DNA from: an uncultured Eggerthella sp.
GTDB lineage: Bacteria > Actinomycetota > Coriobacteriia > Coriobacteriales > Eggerthellaceae
Reading direction: 5' to 3'
Length of the DNA: 64,000 nucleotides
Assembly: GCA_905203045.1 (NCBI GenBank)
Contig: CAJKUH010000002.1
Location: 62,001-126,000 of the forward strand
Shown: positions 1 through 9,300 of the stretch, piece after piece
Layout: each line of letters opens with the position of its first letter
Position numbering within the stretch: the first letter of the stretch is position 1
Notes under the pieces: generated by a model
What the model was told of the DNA's origin: nothing
The model's database searches: none
The model's input: the letters and a program-made list of their open reading frames with translations, nothing else
Position numbers and translations under genes: made by a program

Positions 1-1554
1 CGAGACGAGGTCAGACGAGTCGAAGGACGACCAGGCGCCATCAAGCTTCGCCTGGACGAGGAAGCCGTACGACTTGCCGTTGGCCAGGCCGCCCACCTCG
101 TAGGACGTCCCCGTGCATGAGAGGGTGTAGGTCTTGTAGGAGCCGTCGTCGTTTCTCGACGCGACCGCGTAGGCGGTCGCCCCGGGCACCTTGTCCCAGG
201 TGAGCTTCACCGACCCGTTGCCGGGCTCGGCCTTGGGCTCGGGCTTCGTGGCGCCCTGGGGCGTCGCGTAGGCGAGGAGGTCGGTCGACACCGCGGACCA
301 CTTGCCGCCGACCCTGGCCTGGACGAGGAAGCCGTGCTTCTTGCCGTTCGAGAGGTCGGAGACCTTGTAGCTCGTCGAGGAGCAGGACGTCGTGAACGTG
401 CGGTACCCGCCGTCGACGTACTCGGCGACGGCGTAGGCGTCGGCGCCGTCAACCGCGTCCCAGGTCAGCGTGACCTCTCCGCTGCCGGAGGCTGACGCCT
501 TGACGTTCTTGGGGGCAATCTCTAAGCGGTACGAATCGTCAAACGCACGGTTCTTCTCATAATCGAAGTTCATGTCAACGCGGCCATCGATGCCATTAAC
601 ATGGCCCGATGAGGTGTACTGCCAAATACTGTAGCTGCCCTTATAAGTACAGCTTGAATTGTATTGAGCGACCCATTTCTCCCAATTACCAAAGCATGAG
701 TCGGTAAGGTAGTTCGTCCACCAATTGGTGTTTGCGTAAACGCCGGGCGTATACCCTGCTGCCGCTATTTTGTTGCAGAAAGTCTGCGCCAATGCTCCCA
801 TACCATGATTCTGAGCAACGGAAAGTTGGCAATTATCTTCGAGGTCGTAATAAACGGGATAAGAAGGATTGTGCCCCTTCAAGCGCTGAAGCACAAAATC
901 GGCTTCGGTCGATGCATGGGATGCGGTTTCAGCATAGGAATAGACATAGACGCCATAGGGAATACCAAGGCGCTCGCATTCGGAGACATTACGTTCCCAT
1001 TGATAATCCGAACGTCCCCTGCCGTTATCGTGGATAAACCCTACTCGCAAAATGGCGAAATCGACACCATCGGCTTTGACCTTTTCCCAATCAATAGTCC
1101 CATTGTGCTCACTGACATCAATGCCTTTTCGCACAACAGCCTTTCCCGACCGTGAAGAATCACCAGAATAAGTGTCTATTCCGCCGTTGTCGTCTTGAAC
1201 TGTTAGTTCACCATTCGTATAACGCCAACTGTTCTCAAGGTCAGAGTTCTCTTGGCTTGAGGTAGCGTTTTGGGCATCTTGAGATTTATTTTGATCGGAA
1301 TTGTTGTCCGATTTCCCTGAATTAGCCCCAGAAGTTTGAGCGGAGGTTGTGCCACCTTCTGCTGCTGTATCTGAAGATGGCGCTCCGGAGCCCGAGGCCG
1401 GTTCGTTAGCGTTGCCCTGGTCAACAACCACGGCTTTGCCACTAGCACCCTCCTCTGCCCCCTGGCTAGGAGACGCAAATGCCGTTACGGGAAGCAGACC
1501 CATCACCAGCACAAGCGAAAAGAATATATTGACCAGCTTTTTCACGGCAGGCAT
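1..1554 (-). CDS. GH25 muramidase (lysozyme) with FN3-like repeats, 3' end outside window
   Basis: Secreted cell-wall hydrolase expected to cleave the MurNAc-GlcNAc bond of peptidoglycan. The frame is open from ATG 1554 to the window edge (518 codons seen). Residues 1-28 form a signal peptide; a Ser/Thr/Asn/Gln-rich linker follows to about residue 140. The GH25 domain starts at GIDVSEHNG (Asp146 is the conserved first acidic residue) and continues through DFAILRVG, YGVYVYSYA, YYDLED and DGRVDMNF. After it come two FN3-like repeats of about 85 residues, each with an LTWD...AYAVA core. GGAAGG lies 7 bases before the ATG. The repeat region (about 1-530) is visibly richer in GC than the GH25 part. 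The family call is firm; the substrate is inferred from the family. Confidence 0.9.
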   Translation of the reverse strand, partial: MPAVKKLVNIFFSLVLVMGLLPVTAFASPSQGAEEGASGKAVVVDQGNANEPASGSGAPSSDTAAEGGTTSAQTSGANSGKSDNNSDQNKSQDAQNATSSQENSDLENSWRYTNGELTVQDDNGGIDTYSGDSSRSGKAVVRKGIDVSEHNGTIDWEKVKADGVDFAILRVGFIHDNGRGRSDYQWERNVSECERLGIPYGVYVYSYAETASHASTEADFVLQRLKGHNPSYPVYYDLEDNCQLSVAQNHGMGALAQTFCNKIAAAGYTPGVYANTNWWTNYLTDSCFGNWEKWVAQYNSSCTYKGSYSIWQYTSSGHVNGIDGRVDMNFDYEKNRAFDDSYRLEIAPKNVKASASGSGEVTLTWDAVDGADAYAVAEYVDGGYRTFTTSCSSTSYKVSDLSNGKKHGFLVQARVGGKWSAVSTDLLAYATPQGATKPEPKAEPGNGSVKLTWDKVPGATAYAVASRNDDGSYKTYTLSCTGTSYEVGGLANGKSYGFLVQAKLDGAWSSFDSSDLVS

Positions 1555-1758
1555 AGGCAATCCTTCCCATTTGTTATCCTACCGTTACATAATACATAAA
1601 ATCGCTCTTGCAAATTGCGCACCAAAAGCAAAGGAGCAAATCGCTCTTCGACTGAACAAATGACTTGCTCGATACAGCTTTTCGTTGATACTCCCACGGC
1701 GCTTCTTTTCTTCAGTAAAATAGAAATCAGCAAAAGCACGCTAGAAGAAAGCATCGAG

Positions 1759-2922
1759 ATGTCTGAGCTCAAAAAAATCCTTCCCGTCTCCTCCCGCTCT
1801 TTTCATGCTACGGAGAAATATCTGGTCGAGCAGAATCAGATACTCAAGGATGAACTTGCTTCAATCAAAGGCGACTTGGCCGCAATTAAAGATCAACAGA
1901 ACCGCCTGTTCGCTCGCATTGAACAGACAGACAATGGTATCAATGGGAACCTTAACCACAAAGTTAATTACGTTCTTTCACCCGCAATTAAATCTATTTC
2001 AGACGACCTCGATGCCCATGATTCGCATATGAAGATGCTCGCTTGGGAGCAGTATCGCAACGCTGGCGAATCGATCACAGACGCAAAAAAGCGCTTCTTT
2101 CGGTCGCTTCCTCAAGCAACCGGCGGAATGCGACTGCTTCAGCTTGGTTGTGCGAAGCTTCTATCCGAATTCGATGCCTTATGCCAAAAAAACAACATCC
2201 CTTACTGGCTGAACTTCGGCACCCTTCTAGGCGCTGTACGTCACGGCGGCTTCATTCCATGGGACGACGATGTGGACCTTGGTATAATGCGCGATGATCT
2301 GAAGAGGTTGACGGAGCTAGTCAATCAAGACAATCAATACAGGATCACCGTCGTATACGACAAATTTGTTTATTGCCGTCAGGTCAGATTCTGGTATGCA
2401 GATGCCACCATTCCCTGCTTCCTTGACCTGTTCATATACGACTGGGCAGAATCCGACGCCAGAAAAAAGGGCGAAGAGCACCGCGCCCTTCGCCGCAGCA
2501 TGATTGCCGAAATAGAAGCAGATCCTTCGTTTCAGTTCTGGTCTGATGAGCCGTACTATACAAAATCAGACGAACAGGCTTCCCGAATCCAAAGCAAATT
2601 CAATCAGTACATCAACGATGCACGTAATAAGGGACTGATTAGCACCTCGAAATCCCCCTACGCTATATGGTCCCTCGACAATCTTGATGACGGAAAGCAG
2701 CGTTGGTGGGCATACGACCTGAAGGATATTTTCCCCGCAAAACGAATGACGTTCGAAGGGGTGGAATGCTCTGTTCCCAACAACCCCGATAGCTTCCTAA
2801 CAAGCCGATACGGGGATTACCTGGAACTGCCCAAAGACATTCACACGCATTTCCAACACGTTGATCACGACGATTTGGAAACGTCGAAAACAAAGCAGGC
2901 CATCGAAAACCTGATTGATTAG
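1759..2922 (+). CDS. LicD-family phosphocholine/nucleotidyl transferase
   Basis: Predicted cytoplasmic transferase of the LicD family, which moves phosphocholine or a similar phospho-group from a CDP-donor onto wall polysaccharide. The 387-residue product has an N-terminal helical, probably coiled-coil segment (about 20-60) and the family core at residues 152-176 (FGTLLGAVRHGGF, then PWDDDVD), where the Asp cluster binds metal. I chose ATG 1759 because AGAAGAAAG precedes it; the frame is open further upstream from 1615, but that part does not look conserved. It faces the tagD/ABC exporter genes across a shared terminator hairpin. A second, split licD lies at 30711-31507. Acceptor and donor are not visible in the sequence. 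Confidence 0.85.
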   Translation: MSELKKILPVSSRSFHATEKYLVEQNQILKDELASIKGDLAAIKDQQNRLFARIEQTDNGINGNLNHKVNYVLSPAIKSISDDLDAHDSHMKMLAWEQYRNAGESITDAKKRFFRSLPQATGGMRLLQLGCAKLLSEFDALCQKNNIPYWLNFGTLLGAVRHGGFIPWDDDVDLGIMRDDLKRLTELVNQDNQYRITVVYDKFVYCRQVRFWYADATIPCFLDLFIYDWAESDARKKGEEHRALRRSMIAEIEADPSFQFWSDEPYYTKSDEQASRIQSKFNQYINDARNKGLISTSKSPYAIWSLDNLDDGKQRWWAYDLKDIFPAKRMTFEGVECSVPNNPDSFLTSRYGDYLELPKDIHTHFQHVDHDDLETSKTKQAIENLID

Positions 2923-2924
2923 AA

Positions 2925-2963
2925 AAAAGCTTGGCGCTTACTCTTCGTTGGCGCCAAGCTTTT
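2925..2963. terminator. Bidirectional hairpin terminator between licD and tagD
   Basis: Perfect 13-bp inverted repeat (2925-2937 and 2951-2963, AAAAGCTTGGCGC) with a 13-base loop. On the minus strand it ends in a T run; on the plus strand it is followed by CTTTT. The tagD stop codon (2938-2940) sits in the loop, so the hairpin overlaps the end of that gene. Confidence 0.8.
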
Positions 2964-3411
2964 CTTTTACTTCGGTAGTGGAAATGCCTTGGGTTCGATC
3001 GAGGTATACAACCTCGCATATACCCCTTAAAGCCTCAAAGCGACTATCGCCGGCCCAGTCACTGCCCATGCATACCACATCAACATGGTATTCAGCCACG
3101 TCCGATCTCTTTTGACTCCAATCGCATTCCGGAATCACTAGGTCAACATATCGAATTGCCTCCAACATCTCCTTGCGAGTTTCATAGGAGTAGAAGCTTT
3201 TCTTCCCCTTTATTGCATTGAACTCATCGGTTGAAAGCGCCACTATCAAGTAATCACCCAGCTGAGAAGCGCGCTGCAATAAACGAATATGGCCATAGTG
3301 AAGCAAATCGAAAGTCCCATAGGTCAACACTCGCTTCAAGCCCGGCTTACGGCCGACAGGCTCGCTGCTTTCTATGGTCACCATGGCTTCACGTTTGCTC
3401 TGGTTACTCAT
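2938..3411 (-). CDS. tagD: Glycerol-3-phosphate cytidylyltransferase (TagD-like)
   Basis: Makes CDP-glycerol from CTP and glycerol 3-phosphate, the donor for poly(glycerol phosphate) wall polymers. The nucleotidyltransferase signature is clear: YGTFDLLHYGH at residues 31-41, with the HxGH motif at His38-His41; ISTTEV near the C-terminus matches the second family motif. The product is 157 aa, about 25 residues longer at the N-terminus than Bacillus TagD; AGGGTGAG just before ATG 3411 supports this start. It follows the ABC exporter genes by 27 bases, so export and precursor supply look co-transcribed. A related cytidylyltransferase with another small polyol phosphate as substrate is possible. 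Confidence 0.88.
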   Translation of the reverse strand: MSNQSKREAMVTIESSEPVGRKPGLKRVLTYGTFDLLHYGHIRLLQRASQLGDYLIVALSTDEFNAIKGKKSFYSYETRKEMLEAIRYVDLVIPECDWSQKRSDVAEYHVDVVCMGSDWAGDSRFEALRGICEVVYLDRTQGISTTEVKEKLGANEE

Positions 3412-3438
3412 TTTCTCACCCTACCAGGTTAAACAGGA

Positions 3439-5226
3439 CTAAGCGGATGCCTTGACAAGGAGTTCCTTATCCAAGTCGTTGAATCTGGATCGGTCTCCCA
3501 CGAACCTCAGCTGCTTTTTGTTCTTGCCGATGTACTTAATCGCATGAGCAACGCTATCGAGGTTTTGCGGATCTTCGAGCAAAACCAAAGACTTGCTCTT
3601 CGATGCGAAGGACGCAATGGCAAGCGCGTCTTCTGGATGCCAAATAGACACAACCAGGAAAGATTCCGAATCGATACGCTGCTCAACCCAATTGTTGATT
3701 TTCTCATTTGCATCATAAGGGCCATCGCCAACAAAGCGATGCACCTCCGCGGAGCCAGCAGCGATAGGAGCAATCCCCTCATCGGGGAACGACTTGAAAC
3801 CGCCAACAATAAGCGCATCGCACTTCGTTGCCGCGACATCGCACATCCTGGCGGGCACGGGATCTTCGCCTGCTTTAGCCAGCACAGGACATTTTTTCGA
3901 ATACAGATACGGTGAAAGCGAAGCCAGATCGCCCAAGCAACCGTCATAGGTAAGGGCAACATCTTCACCCCAAAGCGCATTCTTTTCGCCGTATTCGTAC
4001 ATCGCCCACGAAAGCTCGCAGGCATCTTTGCCCTCAAGTACTTCTACCGCCGAATCAGGCAAAGCAGAAAGAACTTCTTTTTTTACAATTTCGGCGTTCA
4101 CCGTTCCGCCGTTCAGGACGTAAACCGTTTCGGGGTTAAGGCGGCTCAGCTCTTGCGCCGTTGCGTCAGGAACGCTTTCGTTTTGCGTCAGTAGAACAGG
4201 CGCATCTAGCGCACCGGCAAGGCCGTTTGCCATAAGGGGGAGCATTTCGTGTTCACCCGGAGCCAGAACCACGTTTTTTGCCCTATCGGGATAGCAACGG
4301 CTAGAAAGCTTCGCCGCAATGCCGTAGCGCGTGTCCGCTTCGATAGATTCGATGCCGCTCATGTCGGGCTGCTTTGGGTCTTGCAGGGTTTCGAACACAA
4401 TCTGCTCCGATTCCTTGCTGCCCACATGGCCACCCAGCACACGGTAGGTCTGGCACACTTCCTTCGCTGTGCCAGCCATGCGCAGGTGGCCTTTCTCAAT
4501 CCAAACGGCCTTGTTGCACAGGCGCTCAATCTGATCATTGTTGTGCGAAACGATAAGCACCGTCACGCCATGTTCCTTGATCAGCTTCATGATGCGGTCT
4601 TCGCACTTCTTCTGGAACATGAAGTCGCCCACGGAAAGCACTTCGTCGACGATAAGGATCTCGGGCACGATTACCGTTGCAATGGCAAATGCGATACGTG
4701 CCACCATGCCGGAAGAGTAGTTCTTCATGGGCATGTCCAGGAACTTCTCTACCTCGGCAAATTCAACGATGGCGTCAAAGTTTTTCTCGATGAACTGCTT
4801 GGAATACCCCAGCAGCGCACCGTTCAGGAAGATGTTTTCGCGCGCGGTAAGCTCCATATCGAAGCCAGCACCGAGCTCGATAAGCGGCGCGATGTCGCCG
4901 TTCACGGTACAAGTGCCCTTGGTTGGCTCCAGCACGCCGGCGATAATCTTCAGCAACGTTGATTTACCCGAGCCGTTCGTGCCCAGAATACCGTACACGT
5001 CGCCCTGCTTCACTTCCAACGAAACGTCGTCAAGCGCACGGAACTCCTTGAAGCGCAGCTCGCGCTTGGCGGCGGCAATCACGTATTCCTTGATGCTGTT
5101 CAGCTGCTCGCTTGCCATGTTGAAGATCATGGACACGTGGTCCACTTTGATCATGGTTTTCTTCGAGTCGTCTTCGATGGCCTGGCTGTCGATTTCCAGA
5201 ACACTGGTGTTCACGTTTTCGGGCAT
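3439..5226 (-). CDS. Polysaccharide/teichoic acid ABC exporter ATPase fused to a CWB2-like C-terminal region
   Basis: ATP-binding subunit of a TagH/Wzt-type exporter. Residues 25-265 form the ABC domain: Walker A GTNGSGKST at 82-90, signature SSGM at 171-174, Walker B ILIVDE at 190-195 and switch His228. Residues from about 295 to 595 do not resemble the usual Wzt or TagH tail. They read as three repeats of roughly 100 residues with YGIAAKLSSR, PVLLTQ, VYVLNGG and ALIVGG segments, the pattern of the cell-wall binding repeat 2 (CWB2) family, which is normally extracytoplasmic. No membrane helix separates the two parts, so the tail should be cytoplasmic. It lies 9 bases after the permease gene. 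Confidence 0.85.
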   Translation of the reverse strand: MPENVNTSVLEIDSQAIEDDSKKTMIKVDHVSMIFNMASEQLNSIKEYVIAAAKRELRFKEFRALDDVSLEVKQGDVYGILGTNGSGKSTLLKIIAGVLEPTKGTCTVNGDIAPLIELGAGFDMELTARENIFLNGALLGYSKQFIEKNFDAIVEFAEVEKFLDMPMKNYSSGMVARIAFAIATVIVPEILIVDEVLSVGDFMFQKKCEDRIMKLIKEHGVTVLIVSHNNDQIERLCNKAVWIEKGHLRMAGTAKEVCQTYRVLGGHVGSKESEQIVFETLQDPKQPDMSGIESIEADTRYGIAAKLSSRCYPDRAKNVVLAPGEHEMLPLMANGLAGALDAPVLLTQNESVPDATAQELSRLNPETVYVLNGGTVNAEIVKKEVLSALPDSAVEVLEGKDACELSWAMYEYGEKNALWGEDVALTYDGCLGDLASLSPYLYSKKCPVLAKAGEDPVPARMCDVAATKCDALIVGGFKSFPDEGIAPIAAGSAEVHRFVGDGPYDANEKINNWVEQRIDSESFLVVSIWHPEDALAIASFASKSKSLVLLEDPQNLDSVAHAIKYIGKNKKQLRFVGDRSRFNDLDKELLVKASA

Positions 5227-5235
5227 GATTGTTCC

Positions 5236-6018
5236 TTAAACGTAGAGGATGAATTTCTTTTCGGTTTTCTTGAAAATAAGCAGGCCGATAATGAACGAAA
5301 CGACGGCCATGCCCAGGCACAGCAGGTTTTCCGACAAGCCGGGCACCGTTCCGCTAAGAATAAGGTCGCGGAAATAGCTTACGTAGTGGTACATGGGGTT
5401 GTACTGCATAAAGGGCATTGCCCAGTCGGGCAGGATTTCCACCGGGTAGAACAGCGGCGTGGCGTACGTCCATGCCGTGATGATTACGCCCCACAGGTGG
5501 CATACGTCGCGGAAGAACACCGAAAGCGCCGAAAGCGCCATACCAATACCTGCGCTGAACAGCACCACGTACACAAGCAGGAGCGGCAGGGCGAGCAGGC
5601 TCACGTGCGGCATAACTTGGAAGAAGATCATTACCGCGGCGACCGCGATAAGCGAAATGCAGAAGTTCACCAGCTGGAACAGCACTTTTTCCAGCGGGAA
5701 GATAAGCTTTTCGATGCGGATCTTCTTGATGAGCGACGACGATTCGATGATGGAATTCATGGCACCAGAGGTGGAGTCGGCCATCAGCGCGAACATTACG
5801 TTGCCCAGAATTACGTACAGCGGGTAATTTTCGATGCTGAATTTGAAGAACGTGCTGAACACGACGGAGAGCACGATCATCATAAGCAGCGGGTTGAGCA
5901 CCGACCAGAGTACGCCCAGGGCGCTGCGGCGGTATTTCAGCTTGAAGTCTCTGGACACCAGGGAAGTAATGGTGAACCAATTCCTTCGGGCATTAGCGCT
6001 TAACAGTTTTTTTGCCAT
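5236..6018 (-). CDS. ABC-2 type polysaccharide/teichoic acid exporter permease
   Basis: Membrane subunit of the exporter whose ATPase is the next gene; together they would move a lipid-linked wall polymer across the membrane. The 260-residue protein has the ABC-2 (TagG/Wzm) layout: a cytoplasmic N-terminal segment with SRDFKLKYRRSALG, then LWSVLNPLLMMIV and about six hydrophobic helices. Length fits the family (about 260-275). It is the first gene of the minus-strand set permease-ATPase-tagD. The substrate could be glycerol-phosphate teichoic acid (suggested by tagD) or the phosphocholine-bearing polymer made elsewhere in the window. Confidence 0.88.
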   Translation of the reverse strand: MAKKLLSANARRNWFTITSLVSRDFKLKYRRSALGVLWSVLNPLLMMIVLSVVFSTFFKFSIENYPLYVILGNVMFALMADSTSGAMNSIIESSSLIKKIRIEKLIFPLEKVLFQLVNFCISLIAVAAVMIFFQVMPHVSLLALPLLLVYVVLFSAGIGMALSALSVFFRDVCHLWGVIITAWTYATPLFYPVEILPDWAMPFMQYNPMYHYVSYFRDLILSGTVPGLSENLLCLGMAVVSFIIGLLIFKKTEKKFILYV

Positions 6019-6383
6019 TAATGCTGTTCCTTATCGTTTGGTGGTTGCGAATGCGCTGGCGGCTTGGACGGGTTTTGTCCAAGCGAATTGTTTGCCGGTC
6101 AGCGGGTCGGCGATAGCCAACCTGCGGTTCCGGCAAAGCGAGTCCCACAGACTTTCGTCTGACTTGGGGCATTTGTGCCTAGTGCATTCTGCAACCAGAA
6201 TAATCACGATATTTCATTGTATAGGGTATTGCGCCGCAGTTGCCACCCTGCACGGTTTTTGCGGAAAATGGAAGCGTATTGCCCAACTCAACACGACCGG
6301 TTTCGACGATCGAAAGCTCGGTAAACCACCAAAGACAAACTAAATCGAGCTATATATCGAGGAATGCAAACTCTTTTATGCCC
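6019..6383. other. Intergenic region upstream of the exporter operon
   Basis: No gene is seen. It must carry the promoter for the minus-strand exporter genes, but I see no strong -35/-10 pair. An 8-bp inverted repeat (6062-6069 and 6077-6084, GCTTGGAC/GTCCAAGC) lies about 45 bases before the permease start and would form a leader hairpin. Confidence 0.4.
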
Positions 6384-9300
6384 TTATGTTAATCCCAGCT
6401 CTTTGTCCAAGTTAATACAGCCGATGCGCCCCAACAGATCAATACATTCCATACCTTCTTCTGAAAGAATTCCCCCATTCGATTGGAGGTTCTTTCGCAG
6501 AACGCGAAGACCAACCTCTTCGTACTTGAACGGCAAAGGATTAGCATCGTTTTTTGCGATTTGGACAAGAGCGCGCGTTGCGAGCTTGGGATCCTCTTCC
6601 GATAAAGCACCCAGTTCATCACTCACCAAAAGAATATCAAGACTTTTCCCTGTTATCTCCAGCTCATTAAGCAATCGAGAGCCCCACCAAGAAGTGCCAA
6701 AACCAGAAGTTGCAGCTAGTCTCCATATCCCCGAGAGGGACTCGACCCCCTTCTCGCTAGCAAGCGTTTTCATGTGATAATCGTACAGGCTTTTCATTCC
6801 TGCCACCATTTCGCACGAGGGCTCCTCATGCTGCTGCACGCCCATGCAAATCCGAGACAATGCTGAACCTATTTGCGAAGCACTTGCAAACCGCCACCAT
6901 CCTTGGAGCAACTCATCATCGAGTTGAATCGTCCCATTCACCACCCCGCAATAAAGCCAATCGCCCAACAGCAACGAGCAATCCCTTTTGTCCACTCCAA
7001 GGTAAAAGCCAAGTAGGTAATTTGACATGGCTGAAAGCGTTTGGGCGGTAAACAAAGGACGCATTAAGTCCAATAACATCCCACATGGCCGATAGTAAGA
7101 CAAGATGGTGCTTATCACGATTTCCTGAGCAGGTGTCCTAGACCCATCGTCCCCAAACAGATCTACGTAATGTTCATCAACCCATGCCCTTTCACTTCTG
7201 CACAGCATTGGAATCGAAACGCCTATCGCCGCCGCATCGGAAATGAGGCAATCGGACGAGGACGGCAGACACGTTGCAAGGCGCATAAGAACAGGGCCGC
7301 AAAACCCACTTTGCTGATTCTTGGAAACCCATTTAGACAGAGCGATAATTGCGGCAGGACGAACCGTATTGACAGAAATTGTGAGAGGATCTAAGCCTCC
7401 CCGACCGTATTCTTCCTCAATCCTCTCATCTGGCTGAGAACAATAAGACAGGCAGCATAAAATGCTCGCTACCTTGCCCTGAATCGCCTCCTCCTGAGGA
7501 CAATTCAAATCGATCAACTCTTTTATCATGTTCACAACCGACAATTTTGCTTTTACATAACCGCGATCATCCGCCAAAGCATCTCCCTCACCGGGAAAAG
7601 AGGAAACGTCGTCTTTTCCCGATATGACGCACGCAAGGTTGAGCGCTGTATCAAACGGAACTTCTTCACCTCGGGAAAGGCACTCGCGCCAGCCATCAAA
7701 GAGGGCCCTTAAATAAGTTGGGCGCAAGCAAACAAGCCGACCTTTTACCGACTCAAAGAAAAAGGGGCGCTTGGTTAAAAGCTCTTTCAGCACCCTTCCA
7801 TTTCCCTCGTGTTCTACCAAGTTGGCAGCGTCTTCGCTGGACGGATGCCAACCCACAAGATAATCAAGCAGATCGGATGGTCCTTTTAATTCCATCTCGT
7901 CCAAGCTCAGCGAACTATTCGGGCCGACCACTGTTTCCGTTTCCGCAATCAAAGCGGCAGAATACTCCCTATCGCCAAATTCTTCGTTCAACGAGGAGAC
8001 AAGCGGTCTATTCTCAACTCCACAATTTAATAAGTTCACACCGGCAAGATTCAACATTTTATGTTGCCTTTTTCTTGCTCTTTTTTCAACCTCGTCCTTC
8101 CCTATACCAGGGCGCCCTTCCTTAATTCTGCATATTATTCCGCAATACGAATCTTCAACCGCGCGAACAATCTCAAGGCAGGACATCAATTCAGCACTGA
8201 CGAGCATCTTGATCAGAAGGAAAGCCTCCGGATCGCACTCCCCTCCCAAAACCTCCTCGGAGAGCAGAGACTCTTTCAGCCGCTCTATAGAAGGCGTATC
8301 GAGCCCTTCCGATGCTTCGATGGATTCGCCAAGGGCAAAGAGTTCACACCTCAAAACCAAAGGAGGTTGCCTTTTCTTATCTTTATGCAATTTCTCAATT
8401 TGAGAGTCCAAACCAAGAGAGGAAAACGAAGAGATAAAAAGGCGAATAATAGAGTAGGGTATTCTGATGCTTTCCGAATGGACAACCCGCTTGATTTCAG
8501 GGCAAAGAATGAGCTGTTCAAAGCCTCCGTCTGGAGAAAGCTTTCTGACAAAGCTCCGCATAACCCCATATTTTTCGTTTTCGCTCAAGAGACCAAGAAG
8601 CTCCTCGAGCTTCCGCTCATACAAAAAACTACCTACGCATACCGTGACGTCAAACGCATATTTACCCTTAGCTTTCGGAGCAAAACAAGCCGATAGCAAG
8701 CCCTTTCCAATTTTCTTTTCACTCTTCGATTTCAAAAAGCCAGCAATCAAGCGAACAAGACTCTCCGAATGCCAGAAAGAACCATTCATTCGGTATTCCA
8801 TTTCTGCCCATTTCTTAATCTCGAGAGCAATTTGAGCAGCCTTGTCGGGATTTAGCGTAGCCGCAATTTCAATCGACTTCCTTCTCACAACAGGGTTATC
8901 CTCGGTAATCAACCCTTGAAGAATTTCAACAACTGCACCAGGGCACGAAGATGCAACTAATCCAAGATAAATCCCCTCGGGCCAATCAGGATACGTCTTC
9001 TCTTCCTCGTTAAGGTTAGGCGCATTGCAAAACACACCTAAATCCGTCAACGGATGCAACCACTCAGGATTCCGAAGCGCAGAAAAGAAATACCGGCGCA
9101 GATGGACATTTCCCAAATAGGAAACAGCAGTATTTACAGCGTTTTCGTCAGCCACTCGGAAAGCGCCATCTTTCTTTAAGTTGGCTTTATCCGTTAACCG
9201 ACGAAGCTCCTTCATCGACTCGAAAAAGGGGCCAATCCTCACATAAAGAGAGTTTTCAACCAAACGTAAATGCTCGATTACTTCTCCTTTTGCAGGCACA

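Noticed and set aside
41..452. Two minus-strand ORFs of about 80 aa
   Set aside because: They lie in other frames of the GH25/FN3-repeat gene and show repeat-driven low complexity; the GH25 frame is clearly the coding one.
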